NCBI GenBank assembly: GCA_903863255.1
Contig: CAIPBJ010000093.1
Coordinates: 124,654-161,838 of the forward strand
DNA from: an uncultured Methylophilaceae bacterium
GTDB taxonomy: Bacteria; Pseudomonadota; Gammaproteobacteria; Burkholderiales; Methylophilaceae
Direction: 5' to 3'
DNA length: 37,185 nt
Shown: piece by piece, positions 1 through 7,754 of the stretch
Numbering within the stretch: the first letter of the stretch is position 1
Layout: every line of letters starts with the position of its first letter
Notes under the pieces: model-generated
What the model was told of the DNA's origin: nothing
Databases searched by the model: none
Seen by the model: only the letters and a program-made list of their open reading frames with translations
Program-made: the position numbers and the translations under genes

Positions 1-1
1 A

Positions 2-70
2 CTAAAAGAACTCCCTCCATACCCTATAAAGTTAGTTGCTCTTACTGGAAAACGGGCAGTAATTCTTTAG
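2..70 (+). CDS. C-terminal end of an unidentified protein (cut by window edge)
   Basis: Frame 2 is open from the window edge to a TAG at 68-70 and reads as a plausible protein tail ending LVALTGKRAVIL. It would converge on topA with only two bases between the stop codons. Only 22 residues are visible, so neither the family nor the reality of the gene can be established. A random open stretch of this length is quite possible. Confidence 0.3.
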   Translation, partial: LKELPPYPIKLVALTGKRAVIL

Positions 71-72
71 TT

Positions 73-2589
73 TCAACTTCTTTTTGAAGTTCGTCCGGAT
101 TTAGTTTTAGATGCAGATTTCTTTACGGAGGATTTCTTTTTCGCTGGTATTTCCTTTTCACTTTTGGCGGAAATCAGCTCCAATCCTTCTTCCAAAGTCA
201 ATTCATCGGGGTTTTGACTTTTTGAAATGGTTGCTCGTATTTTTCCATACTGAACATAAGGCCCATATCTACCGGAATAAATCGCGACATTGCCTTCCCC
301 GCTTGGATGGGGCCCAAGCTCACGAATAGGTGTTGGGCCTGAATTGGCTTGAGAAAGGATCTCAACTGCGCGAGGAAGCGAAATGTCGAATATATTGTCC
401 GATTTCGGTATGGACTTGAATTTTCCATCGTGGTTGACATAAGGTCCAAATCGACCAATATTCGCTATGATTTTCTTACCTGAATCCGGATGAACGCCCA
501 AATCTCTTGGGAGAGCAATGAGTTTTTTAGCGATTTCCAGGTTTACGTCAGCTAAAGGGATTTCTTTTGGAATGCTTACACGTTTAGGTTTCTTTTTGCT
601 GTCCGCTACTGGAAGACCCAATTGAAGGTAAGGACCATAAGGTCCACTCAAAAGTAAAATGTCCTTTCCGCTTGCCTCGTCTAAGCCCAAAATCAGGGGC
701 TCGGAATTTGAACTGGCTTCTTGATTCGTGTTTCTTATGTAATCACATTCAGGGTATCCTGAGCATCCTATGAATTTACCGAATCTGCCTAAGCGAGAAT
801 GCAATGGTTTTCCGCATTTTGGACAATCTTCACCAATTGCTTCCTGTGTAATCTCGGCACGATCGATGTTAGATTTTTCGGCAATTTGCTGGCTGAATCC
901 TTTCCAAAACTCATTGAGAACAGGAACCCATTCGCGTTCACCATCAGCAATATTATCTAACTCATTTTCTAAATTAGCAGTAAAGTCATAATCAACATAA
1001 CGGGTAAAGTGCTCTGTTAAAAATTTATTTACAATCCTTCCAACATCTGTAGGCGTGAATCGCTTTTTGTCCAAAAGAACATACTCACGATCCTGCAACG
1101 TTGAAATAATGCTAGCATAGGTCGAAGGACGTCCAATACCATATTCTTCAAGCACTTTTACTAAACTTGCCTCTGAATATCGAGGAGGAGGTTCAGTAAA
1201 ATGCTGATCGCCGAAAATCTTCTTGATGTCGAGAATCTCACCTGTTTCCAAATGAGGTAGTTTACTTTCGTCCTCCTCCTCCTGGTCATCGGTTCCTTCC
1301 ATATAAACTGCAATAAATCCTGGGAATATAAGTGTCTGGCCTGTTGCCCTAAATATATCTGATTCATTGTTGATGCTTAGATCCACACTTACAGCATCAA
1401 ATTTGGCTTGAGCCATCTGACAAGCTAGCGTTCGTTTCCAGATCATTTCATAGAGTTTTAATTGTTCTGTAGTTAGATAAGCTGAAACACTTTGGGGTGT
1501 GCGATAAATATCAGTCGGGCGAATGGCCTCATGGGCTTCCTGAGCGTTTTTGGCTTTTGTTTTGTACATGATTGGAGATTTTGGAAGATATTCAGGATCG
1601 AAATGCTTCCTTACATATTCTCGTACTTGCATAACAGCCTCAGCAGCTAAACTAAAAGAATCGGTTCGCATATAAGTAATGAGGCCAACGGCACCGCCCC
1701 CGATATCAATACCTTCATAGAGTTGTTGAGCGATTCGCATGGCTCTGCTGGTCGTAAAACCCAGTTTACGGACGGCTTCTTGTTGCAACGTTGAGGTCGT
1801 AAAAGGTGCAGATGGGCTTCGAGCACGTTGTTTTCTCTCGACTCTGCTGACAGTAGTTTTCCCGGCGCTGGAAATTAGCAGTCGACCAACTAATTCTGAC
1901 TGTTGCTCGTTGGAAGTGATAGTGAATTGTTCTACCTTCTTCCCATCCAACTGCACGAGTTTTGCATCGAATGCATGTTGATTCTTATTGCTTTCAAGAT
2001 GTATTGTCCAATATTCTTGAGATAGGAAAGATTCAATCTCAAGTTCCCTTTCTACAATAAGTCTAAGTGCAGGGCTTTGTACCCTGCCAGCAGATAAACC
2101 TCTTCTGATCTTTTTCCATAAAAGGGGTGATAGGTTGAATCCCACAAGATAATCAAGCGCACGCCTTGCTTGCTGAGCATTTACAAGAGGCATTGATATA
2201 TCACGCGGATCATCAATTGCATGTTGAACGGCTGATTCAGTAATCTCATGAAATACTACACGTTTCATGATTTTGTCTTTTAAAAGTTTCTTTCCTTTTA
2301 AAATTTCAGCTATATGCCATGAAATAGCTTCACCTTCTCGATCAGGGTCAGTCGCCAGATAAATCGCATCAGCGTTCTTAACTGCTTTAGCAATGGCATC
2401 CACATGTTTCGAATTGCGGTCAATAATCTCGTATTTCATGGCGAAGTCATGGTCAGTATCGACCGCGCCATTTTTTGGAATGAGGTCGCGAACATGACCA
2501 TAAGATGCTAAAACCTCAAAATCTTTTCCCAGATATTTTTTTAGCGTTTTTGCTTTTGAAGGCGATTCTACAATTAGGAGTTTGGACAT
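73..2589 (-). CDS. topA: DNA topoisomerase I (type IA)
   Basis: This enzyme relaxes negatively supercoiled DNA by transient single-strand cleavage. The 838-residue product starts with the Toprim domain (MSKLLIVESPSKAKTL). The acidic metal site DPDREGEA is at about 81-88 and the active-site tyrosine is Y306 in ITYMRTDS. A C4 zinc finger (CPKCG...CSGYPECD) lies near 590-615. After it come three C-terminal topoisomerase repeats recognisable by their GPYGPY, GRFGPY and GRYGPY cores, and a lysine/serine-rich basic tail. The length is normal for proteobacterial TopA. The ATG at 2587-2589 opens directly on the canonical N-terminus. It lies 81 bp downstream of ttcA on the same strand and may be co-transcribed with ttcA and the SDR gene. 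In many betaproteobacteria topA follows dprA and smg, which are absent here. Confidence 0.97.
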   Translation of the reverse strand: MSKLLIVESPSKAKTLKKYLGKDFEVLASYGHVRDLIPKNGAVDTDHDFAMKYEIIDRNSKHVDAIAKAVKNADAIYLATDPDREGEAISWHIAEILKGKKLLKDKIMKRVVFHEITESAVQHAIDDPRDISMPLVNAQQARRALDYLVGFNLSPLLWKKIRRGLSAGRVQSPALRLIVERELEIESFLSQEYWTIHLESNKNQHAFDAKLVQLDGKKVEQFTITSNEQQSELVGRLLISSAGKTTVSRVERKQRARSPSAPFTTSTLQQEAVRKLGFTTSRAMRIAQQLYEGIDIGGGAVGLITYMRTDSFSLAAEAVMQVREYVRKHFDPEYLPKSPIMYKTKAKNAQEAHEAIRPTDIYRTPQSVSAYLTTEQLKLYEMIWKRTLACQMAQAKFDAVSVDLSINNESDIFRATGQTLIFPGFIAVYMEGTDDQEEEDESKLPHLETGEILDIKKIFGDQHFTEPPPRYSEASLVKVLEEYGIGRPSTYASIISTLQDREYVLLDKKRFTPTDVGRIVNKFLTEHFTRYVDYDFTANLENELDNIADGEREWVPVLNEFWKGFSQQIAEKSNIDRAEITQEAIGEDCPKCGKPLHSRLGRFGKFIGCSGYPECDYIRNTNQEASSNSEPLILGLDEASGKDILLLSGPYGPYLQLGLPVADSKKKPKRVSIPKEIPLADVNLEIAKKLIALPRDLGVHPDSGKKIIANIGRFGPYVNHDGKFKSIPKSDNIFDISLPRAVEILSQANSGPTPIRELGPHPSGEGNVAIYSGRYGPYVQYGKIRATISKSQNPDELTLEEGLELISAKSEKEIPAKKKSSVKKSASKTKSGRTSKRS

Positions 2590-2670
2590 GAAAGGCTAAT
2601 AATGTGGCACACCTTTTAATAATATGATTAAACGATGACAGAAAGCAAGAAAAGGCTGGTTAAATTTAAA

Positions 2671-3579
2671 TTAAGCAGACTTCTTTATAAAAGTGATCCT
2701 TGAGTCATTGATCGACGAAATCGTTAATGCGTTCTCATCATCTTTTGCAATATCACCAAATAATGGATCTTCATCCTGATCATAACGTTGACTCATTCCC
2801 TTGAAATCATAAAGTGCTGTATCAGCAAGATGAGAAGGTTCAACATTGGTAATTGCACGAAAAATGTTATTGATCCGTCCAGGTTGTTCTCTTTCCCAGG
2901 CATTTAACATGTCTTTCATCTTTTGGCGTTGCAAGTTCTCCTGTGATCCACATAAATCACAAGGTATGATAGGAAAGTTCATTCCACGCGCATAACTTGC
3001 AATATCCCTTTCAGAACAATAAGCAAGGGGACGAATTACAATAAATTGGCCTTTGTTAGTAGTTAGTTTAGGGGGCATGGCTTTTAGCTTGGCACCAAAA
3101 AACATATTAAGGAAAAGCGTTTGCACAATATCGTCACGATGGTGCCCCAAAGCAATTTTGTTAGCGCCAAGTGTCTCAGCAGTCTTATAAATTATTCCTC
3201 GACGAAGGCGGGAACATAATGAGCAAGTCGTTTTTCCCTCAGGAATCTTCTCTTTTACTATAGAGTACGTGTCAGCTTCTACAATTCGAAAATCGACACC
3301 GAGTTTTTCAAGGTAGCTAGGCAAAATATCAGATGGAAAATTTGGCTGTTTCTGATCAAGATTCATTGCTACTATCTTAAAATCAATCGGCGCTCGTTCT
3401 TGAAGAGCCAGCAACATCATAAGCATGGTGTAACTATCTTTACCACCGCTCATGCAAACAAGTATCTTGTCGCCTGACTCAATCATGTTGTAGTCCCCGA
3501 TTGCCTTGCCAGTTGAGCTAATCAAACTGTTTCTTAACTTAAGAAAATTTGAGGATACATCATTTGGAAAATGGTTCAT
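2671..3579 (-). CDS. ttcA: tRNA 2-thiocytidine biosynthesis protein TtcA
   Basis: TtcA is an ATP-dependent, iron-sulfur-containing enzyme that thiolates cytidine 32 in the tRNA anticodon loop. The 302-residue product has the PP-loop ATP-pyrophosphatase signature SGGKDS at 44-49. The CSLC pair is C119/C122, and a further CDLC (C207/C210) can supply the third cluster cysteine. The LGHHRDD segment near 144-150 is also typical of the family. The ATG start at 3577-3579 gives a normal-length protein. It sits 27 bp downstream of the pteridine-reductase-like gene and upstream of topA, all leftward, which suggests one transcript. No membrane segment or signal peptide is apparent. TtcA usually acts with thiol donors encoded elsewhere, none of which is in the window. 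Confidence 0.95.
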   Translation of the reverse strand: MNHFPNDVSSNFLKLRNSLISSTGKAIGDYNMIESGDKILVCMSGGKDSYTMLMMLLALQERAPIDFKIVAMNLDQKQPNFPSDILPSYLEKLGVDFRIVEADTYSIVKEKIPEGKTTCSLCSRLRRGIIYKTAETLGANKIALGHHRDDIVQTLFLNMFFGAKLKAMPPKLTTNKGQFIVIRPLAYCSERDIASYARGMNFPIIPCDLCGSQENLQRQKMKDMLNAWEREQPGRINNIFRAITNVEPSHLADTALYDFKGMSQRYDQDEDPLFGDIAKDDENALTISSINDSRITFIKKSA

Positions 3580-3606
3580 TTGGGAAGTAGTTTCTTTGAA
3601 AAAGAA

Positions 3607-4359
3607 TTAGAGATTAAGTGACCGACCACCGTCGACGGCAATTACCTGACCAGTCATAAAGGGGGCATCCTGAATTAGAAATTTAACTGCTTTAGCAATA
3701 TCTTCTGGTTCGCCAATGCGTTTAAGCAATGTTTGAGATATAACCCGCTGCCTGTAGACTTCATCAAATTGAGGGTTGTCTTCAGGCCACATCACAGGAC
3801 CAGGGGCAACTGCATTCACCCGAACTTCAGGACCAAGCTCATGCGCAAGTGAGCGTGTCAGCGTTACTAAACCAGCCTTAGCAACGCTGTATACGATATA
3901 CCCCTTTTTGGGCCTTTCAACATGCATGTCGGTGATGTTTATGATGCTACCATTATTTTTTTTAAGTTCTGGCGCAGCTGCCTGTGACAAAAAAAGTGGT
4001 GCCTTCAAGTTTGACCCAATCAGGTCCTCCCATGCCACATCGTTTATTTGGCCAAGTTCGGTAGCATAATAACTGGATGCGTTATTTATGAGTACATCGA
4101 GCCGACCAAAATTCTGAACAGTTTCAAAGACCAAACTTGGTAAAACAGCTAAATTAAGTAGGTCACCCTGTATGATAGTAACTGAGTTAGGTCGTTTGAG
4201 ATTTAGCTCAGCTTGAAGCATCCGTGCTTCGTTTACTGAACTTCTGTAATGAATCATCAAATTGGCCCCCCCGGCATGCAGGAGTCGACAGATGGAGGCC
4301 CCCACTCGCTTCGCTCCGCCAGTAATCAATATAACTTTGTCTTGCAAACTTGTGTTCAC
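3607..4359 (-). CDS. Pteridine-reductase-like short-chain dehydrogenase (FolM/PTR1 type)
   Basis: This is a 250-residue classical SDR with a Rossmann fold. The cofactor motif is TGGAKRVG (13-20), the TGxxxRxG form that favours NADPH and characterises pteridine reductases. NNAS is at 92-95 and the catalytic Y157-x3-K161 lies in YSVAK. The position usually held by the catalytic serine is aspartate (D144 in NITDMH), as in PTR1/FolM-type enzymes. The likely reaction is NADPH reduction of a dihydropterin to a tetrahydropterin in the cytosol; the exact substrate cannot be read from sequence. The GTG start is supported by a good AGGGA ribosome-binding site a few bases upstream. It heads the leftward SDR-ttcA-topA group and is divergent from the MidA-type gene across 42 bp. 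A generic 3-oxoacyl-ACP-reductase role is less likely because of the Asp substitution. Confidence 0.85.
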   Translation of the reverse strand: MNTSLQDKVILITGGAKRVGASICRLLHAGGANLMIHYRSSVNEARMLQAELNLKRPNSVTIIQGDLLNLAVLPSLVFETVQNFGRLDVLINNASSYYATELGQINDVAWEDLIGSNLKAPLFLSQAAAPELKKNNGSIINITDMHVERPKKGYIVYSVAKAGLVTLTRSLAHELGPEVRVNAVAPGPVMWPEDNPQFDEVYRQRVISQTLLKRIGEPEDIAKAVKFLIQDAPFMTGQVIAVDGGRSLNL

Positions 4360-4389
4360 ATTATTCCCTAACTTTTGATTAACAACTAT

Positions 4390-4395
4390 TATAAT
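4390..4395 (+). promoter_or_regulatory. Perfect TATAAT box just before the MidA-type gene
   Basis: TATAAT occurs six bases upstream of the ATG at 4402. No convincing -35 box sits 16-18 bp upstream. If used, transcription would begin at or next to the start codon, so the message would be essentially leaderless. Confidence 0.4.
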
Positions 4396-4401
4396 CGAGT
4401 C

Positions 4402-5562
4402 ATGATTAAAACTTCATTACCAAAACCAAAACCAGACGATCTTGAATACAGTTATCAGCTAATCGCAAATATAAAGCATGAAATTATAAATGCGGGTGGT
4501 TGGATAAGTTTTTATCATTACATGGAAGTTGTCCTGTACTCCCCTGTACTAGGATATTACAGCGGAGGAGCGAAAAAGTTCGGTAATGATGGTGATTTTG
4601 TTACTGCACCAGAAATTTCATCCATGTTTGCTAAAGCCCTGTGCAATCAGTTCTCGCAAGTGCTTGGAATCACGAATGGGGATATTTTGGAAATTGGAGC
4701 AGGTTCAGGCCAGTTTGCAATCGATATGCTATTGGAATTGAAAGCAAACGATATCCCCATACCGATCTATTATATATTAGAAGTTAGTACTTATTTACGG
4801 ACAATCCAAGAGTTCAATGTAAAGCAAAAACTTCCAGATTATCTTTCCTCCAGAATCATTTGGCTTAAAGAAGTTCCTCAAAACTTTAACGGGTTGATAT
4901 TTGGGAACGAAGTTCTTGATGCCATTCCTGTAAATATAATTCAAAAGCAGAATGGTGAATTTTTTGAAATGGGTGTCATTATTAAGGGAGATTCCCTTGC
5001 GTGGGGTCAGAATAGACTCACGTCTGGAAAATTATACGAACTTGCAAAAGAGTTAAATCTTCCTGACGATTACGTTACTGAGATCAATCTTGGAGCAATG
5101 GGACTCATTCGAAGCCTTAGTGATTGCCTGAACAAAGGGATTATACTGATGGTTGACTACGGTTTCCCAGAAAGAGAATTTTATCATCCCCAACGTAACC
5201 GTGGGACGCTTATGTGCCATTATCGACATCATGCCCATGACGATCCATTTGCAAATGTTGGGTATCAGGATATTACTTCTCATGTAAACTTTTCATCTAT
5301 TGCAGAAGTAGCATCGGAAAGTAACTTAAGGTTACTAGGATACTGTAACCAGAGTCAATTTTTGATAAATTGCGGTATCACAGAGCTAATTTCTCAAACG
5401 CCCCCAAACGATCTGGCAAATTATTTGCCAATGGTTTCTCGAGTTCAAAAGTTGATGTCCCCTTCTGAAATGGGTGAGCTCTTCAAAGTTATTGCATTTG
5501 GTAAGGCATTTGATACTCATTTATTGGGATTTGTGAAAGGGGACAAAAGTCATACCTTGTAA
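4402..5562 (+). CDS. SAM-dependent methyltransferase, MidA/NDUFAF7 family (DUF185)
   Basis: The 386-residue product matches the MidA family of class I methyltransferases. The hallmark GDFVTAPEIS is at about 64-73 and the SAM-binding glycine loop EIGAGSGQ at 97-104. Further family segments are GNEVLDAIPV and MVDYGFPEREFYHPQR. The mitochondrial homologue methylates an arginine of a complex I subunit and aids complex I assembly. The bacterial role is not settled, so calling it a complex I methyltransferase here is inference. An upstream in-frame TTG at 4375 would add nine residues (MINNYYNRV). I prefer ATG 4402 because family members begin close to this point and the intergenic space is only 42 bp. 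The preceding ribosome-binding site is weak. It is divergent from the pteridine-reductase-like gene and upstream of trmB. Confidence 0.85.
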   Translation: MIKTSLPKPKPDDLEYSYQLIANIKHEIINAGGWISFYHYMEVVLYSPVLGYYSGGAKKFGNDGDFVTAPEISSMFAKALCNQFSQVLGITNGDILEIGAGSGQFAIDMLLELKANDIPIPIYYILEVSTYLRTIQEFNVKQKLPDYLSSRIIWLKEVPQNFNGLIFGNEVLDAIPVNIIQKQNGEFFEMGVIIKGDSLAWGQNRLTSGKLYELAKELNLPDDYVTEINLGAMGLIRSLSDCLNKGIILMVDYGFPEREFYHPQRNRGTLMCHYRHHAHDDPFANVGYQDITSHVNFSSIAEVASESNLRLLGYCNQSQFLINCGITELISQTPPNDLANYLPMVSRVQKLMSPSEMGELFKVIAFGKAFDTHLLGFVKGDKSHTL

Positions 5563-5582
5563 TTTTGAATTGTTCGCTCAGG

Positions 5583-5588
5583 TATAAT
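5583..5588 (+). promoter_or_regulatory. TATAAT -10-like box upstream of trmB
   Basis: A perfect TATAAT lies in the 60-bp gap between the MidA-type gene and trmB, 35 bp before the trmB ATG. The best -35 candidate (TTGTAA at 5557-5562) is spaced 20 bp away, longer than ideal, so this is a tentative call. Confidence 0.35.
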
Positions 5589-5622
5589 CCTCTTTCAAAG
5601 AAATGCATAGCGACTACCGTTC

Positions 5623-6315
5623 ATGACACTAGAAACCAAAGACAAAAAAATTCGCCCTATTAGAAGCTTCGTATTGAGACAGGGTCGCCTGACAAATGCA
5701 CAAGAAAAGGCCATTCATGAGATGTTTCCAGTTTATGGTGTTCCCTATGAGGCATCCCCTATTGATTTAGATGTTCTTTTCGGGCGTTTGGCAAGTCCTA
5801 AAGTGCTCGAAATTGGTTTTGGGATGGGAGAGACGACAGCAACAATTGCAAAGGGTAACCCAGAATCCGATTTTCTTGGAATAGAAGTCCATACGCCAGG
5901 AATAGGAAGTTTGCTCAAGCGAATCGGAGAGTTCGAACTCACGAATGTTCGTATCATCCAGCACGATGCAGTTGAAGTCGTTTCAACCATGATTAAAGAT
6001 CAATCCTTGGACGGAATTCATGTTTTTTTTCCAGATCCATGGCATAAAAAGAAACATCATAAAAGAAGGTTGATCAATGCAGATTTTCTTAAACTCCTTT
6101 CAAGCAAAATGAAAGTTGGTGCTTACATTCACCTGGCAACTGACTGGAAGGACTATGCAGAGTGGATTATGGAATTGATGCAAGCAGAGGCGACGTTGAA
6201 GAACTCAGTTGAAGGTTACCATGAAAGACCGGATTATCGCCCCCTTACCAAATTCGAGAATCGGGGTATCAAGTTAGGTCACGGCGTTTGGGACATTATC
6301 TTTACTCGAAAATAA
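5623..6315 (+). CDS. trmB: tRNA (guanine-N7-)-methyltransferase TrmB
   Basis: TrmB uses SAM to form m7G46 in the variable loop of many tRNAs. The 230-residue product has the SAM loop EIGFGMGET at about 63-71, the acidic LGIEVH segment near 85-90 and the hallmark [14 protein letters not shown] at 136-149. It ends with the family motif TKFENRG followed by the final strand. The length is typical. The ATG at 5623 has a weak ribosome-binding site, but no better in-frame start exists. Its last 42 bases overlap the 3' end of the convergent engB gene, so the two reading frames share DNA. Confidence 0.95.
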   Translation: MTLETKDKKIRPIRSFVLRQGRLTNAQEKAIHEMFPVYGVPYEASPIDLDVLFGRLASPKVLEIGFGMGETTATIAKGNPESDFLGIEVHTPGIGSLLKRIGEFELTNVRIIQHDAVEVVSTMIKDQSLDGIHVFFPDPWHKKKHHKRRLINADFLKLLSSKMKVGAYIHLATDWKDYAEWIMELMQAEATLKNSVEGYHERPDYRPLTKFENRGIKLGHGVWDIIFTRK

Positions 6316-6897
6316 CCAGTTACCGATGACTTTTTCAGCTTCATCTACTCCTTGTTTTTTTAAGCTGGAAAATAATTGCACAGTGCAATTTTTCCAGTTT
6401 GCGGCGAGTTCATTCTTCACCTTGGTCAAGGTTTGGCTTGCAGCGCTTCGAGACAGCTTGTCCGATTTAGATAACAAAATATGAATCGGCCTGCCGTTTG
6501 GATGAAACCAATCCAACATTTGTCGGTCTAGAGGAGTGAGTGGATGGCGAGCATCCATTACAAGGACTAAACCGTGCAAGGAACTCCGGTGAGTTAAATA
6601 GTTTGAAAGTGTGGATTGCCAGTGAATGCGCATTGATTCGGGAACTTTGGCGTATCCGTAACCTGGTAAATCCACGAGATATTTTTCGTTACCGAGGCTG
6701 AAGAAATTGATGAGTTGCGTTCTTCCGGGTTGTTTACTGACGAAAGCCAATCGATTGTGATTCGCCAATGTATTTAGTGCGCTTGATTTTCCTGCATTAG
6801 ACCTGCCTGCAAAGGCTATCTCAACTCCCTCAGGAGGCGGCAAGTCTCTCAGGTTATGTGCTGAGATATAGAAAGTGGCATTTTGAAATAGAGGCAT
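6274..6897 (-). CDS. engB: Ribosome biogenesis GTPase EngB/YsxC
   Basis: EngB is an essential Ras-like GTPase that assists late large-subunit ribosome assembly. Reading from ATG 6895-6897 gives 207 residues. The P-loop GRSNAGKSS is at 31-39, the G2 threonine in PGRTQ near 58-61, G3 [11 protein letters not shown] from 76, and the G4-equivalent SKSDKL, where most homologues have TKADK. A TTG three codons upstream is possible but adds nothing recognisable. The gene converges on trmB with a 42-bp 3' overlap. Upstream it is divergent from cytochrome c4 across about 190 bp, an arrangement common in beta- and gammaproteobacteria. Confidence 0.94.
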   Translation of the reverse strand: MPLFQNATFYISAHNLRDLPPPEGVEIAFAGRSNAGKSSALNTLANHNRLAFVSKQPGRTQLINFFSLGNEKYLVDLPGYGYAKVPESMRIHWQSTLSNYLTHRSSLHGLVLVMDARHPLTPLDRQMLDWFHPNGRPIHILLSKSDKLSRSAASQTLTKVKNELAANWKNCTVQLFSSLKKQGVDEAEKVIGNWLFSSKDNVPNAVT

Positions 6898-7093
6898 AGT
6901 TGACAAGGCAAGTCTGAATAATTAATTCATTATTGTAATGCCTGTCAGTGATAATTGGCTTTATTTAATATAAGTACCGTAAGCCAGTTGTAATTGGAAG
7001 TTTTGAAACGCCAAAATTTCTACCAAGATGGGTGGATTTTCGATAAAATGTACTTATTGGTTAATAATAGTTTGAGAAATTAGGGGCAATGAA

Positions 7094-7699
7094 ATGAATT
7101 TATGTAAATTTTTGGGGTTGGCCTCATTTTTAGTCTTTACATCGGCATATGCTGGCGGTGATGCAGCTGCTGGTAAAACAACTGCTACCACGGTTTGCGC
7201 TGCTTGCCACGGAGCAGATGGAAACAGCGTAGTGGGAATGTACCCAAAACTTGCCGGGCAACATCCTGAATACATTGCCAAGCAGCTTGCAAATTTTAAG
7301 TCTGGCGAACGTAAAAATGCCATCATGAGTGGTATGGCAGCAGGGTTATCCCCTGACGATATGGCTAACCTTGGTGCATATTTTGGAAGTCAGACGCCTG
7401 TTTTAGATAAGGCCAAAACCAATGGACCCGGATCAATAGGGGAAAAGATTTATAAAGGTGGAATTCCTGGTCTGGGTGTTCCGGCCTGCGCCTCCTGTCA
7501 TGGTCCCGCTGGAGCAGGTGTGCCAGTCCAGTTTCCAAGACTTGCCGGCCAACATGCCGAATACATAACAACACAGCTCAAAGCATTCCATACGGGAGAG
7601 CGGGCTAATGATGGTGCCAAGATGATGAGGATGGTTGCAGCTAAACTATCGGACGCTGACATGGATGCGGTTGCTGATTACATTCAGGGATTGCGTTGA
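7094..7699 (+). CDS. Dihaem cytochrome c4
   Basis: This is a periplasmic two-haem electron carrier, typically linking the bc1 complex to terminal oxidases or other acceptors. The 201-residue precursor has a Sec signal peptide (residues 1-20, ending TSAYA before GGDAAAG). Two cytochrome c domains carry CAACH (C35, C38, H39) and CASCH (C132, C135, H136). Each is followed by the repeated PKLAGQH/PRLAGQH and FKSGER/FHTGER segments of c4 proteins. Methionines around 78-81 and 177-180 are candidate sixth haem ligands. An AGGGG ribosome-binding site lies six bases before ATG 7094. Transcription likely stops at the strong hairpin at 7716. A bc1 complex is encoded further right in this window (28290-30893), a plausible electron donor. 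Confidence 0.93.
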   Translation: MNLCKFLGLASFLVFTSAYAGGDAAAGKTTATTVCAACHGADGNSVVGMYPKLAGQHPEYIAKQLANFKSGERKNAIMSGMAAGLSPDDMANLGAYFGSQTPVLDKAKTNGPGSIGEKIYKGGIPGLGVPACASCHGPAGAGVPVQFPRLAGQHAEYITTQLKAFHTGERANDGAKMMRMVAAKLSDADMDAVADYIQGLR

Positions 7700-7715
7700 T
7701 CTTCTAAATTACTAT

Positions 7716-7745
7716 AAGGGGTTGATTGACATCGACCCCTTTCTT
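7716..7745. terminator. Bidirectional terminator between cytochrome c4 and the histidine kinase
   Basis: A 10-bp stem (AAGGGGTTGA paired with TCGACCCCTT, one G-U) with a six-base loop sits between the two convergent stop codons. It is flanked by a short T-rich run on the right and A/T-rich sequence on the left, so it can serve both strands. Confidence 0.75.
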
Positions 7746-7754
7746 AGTTTCAAT

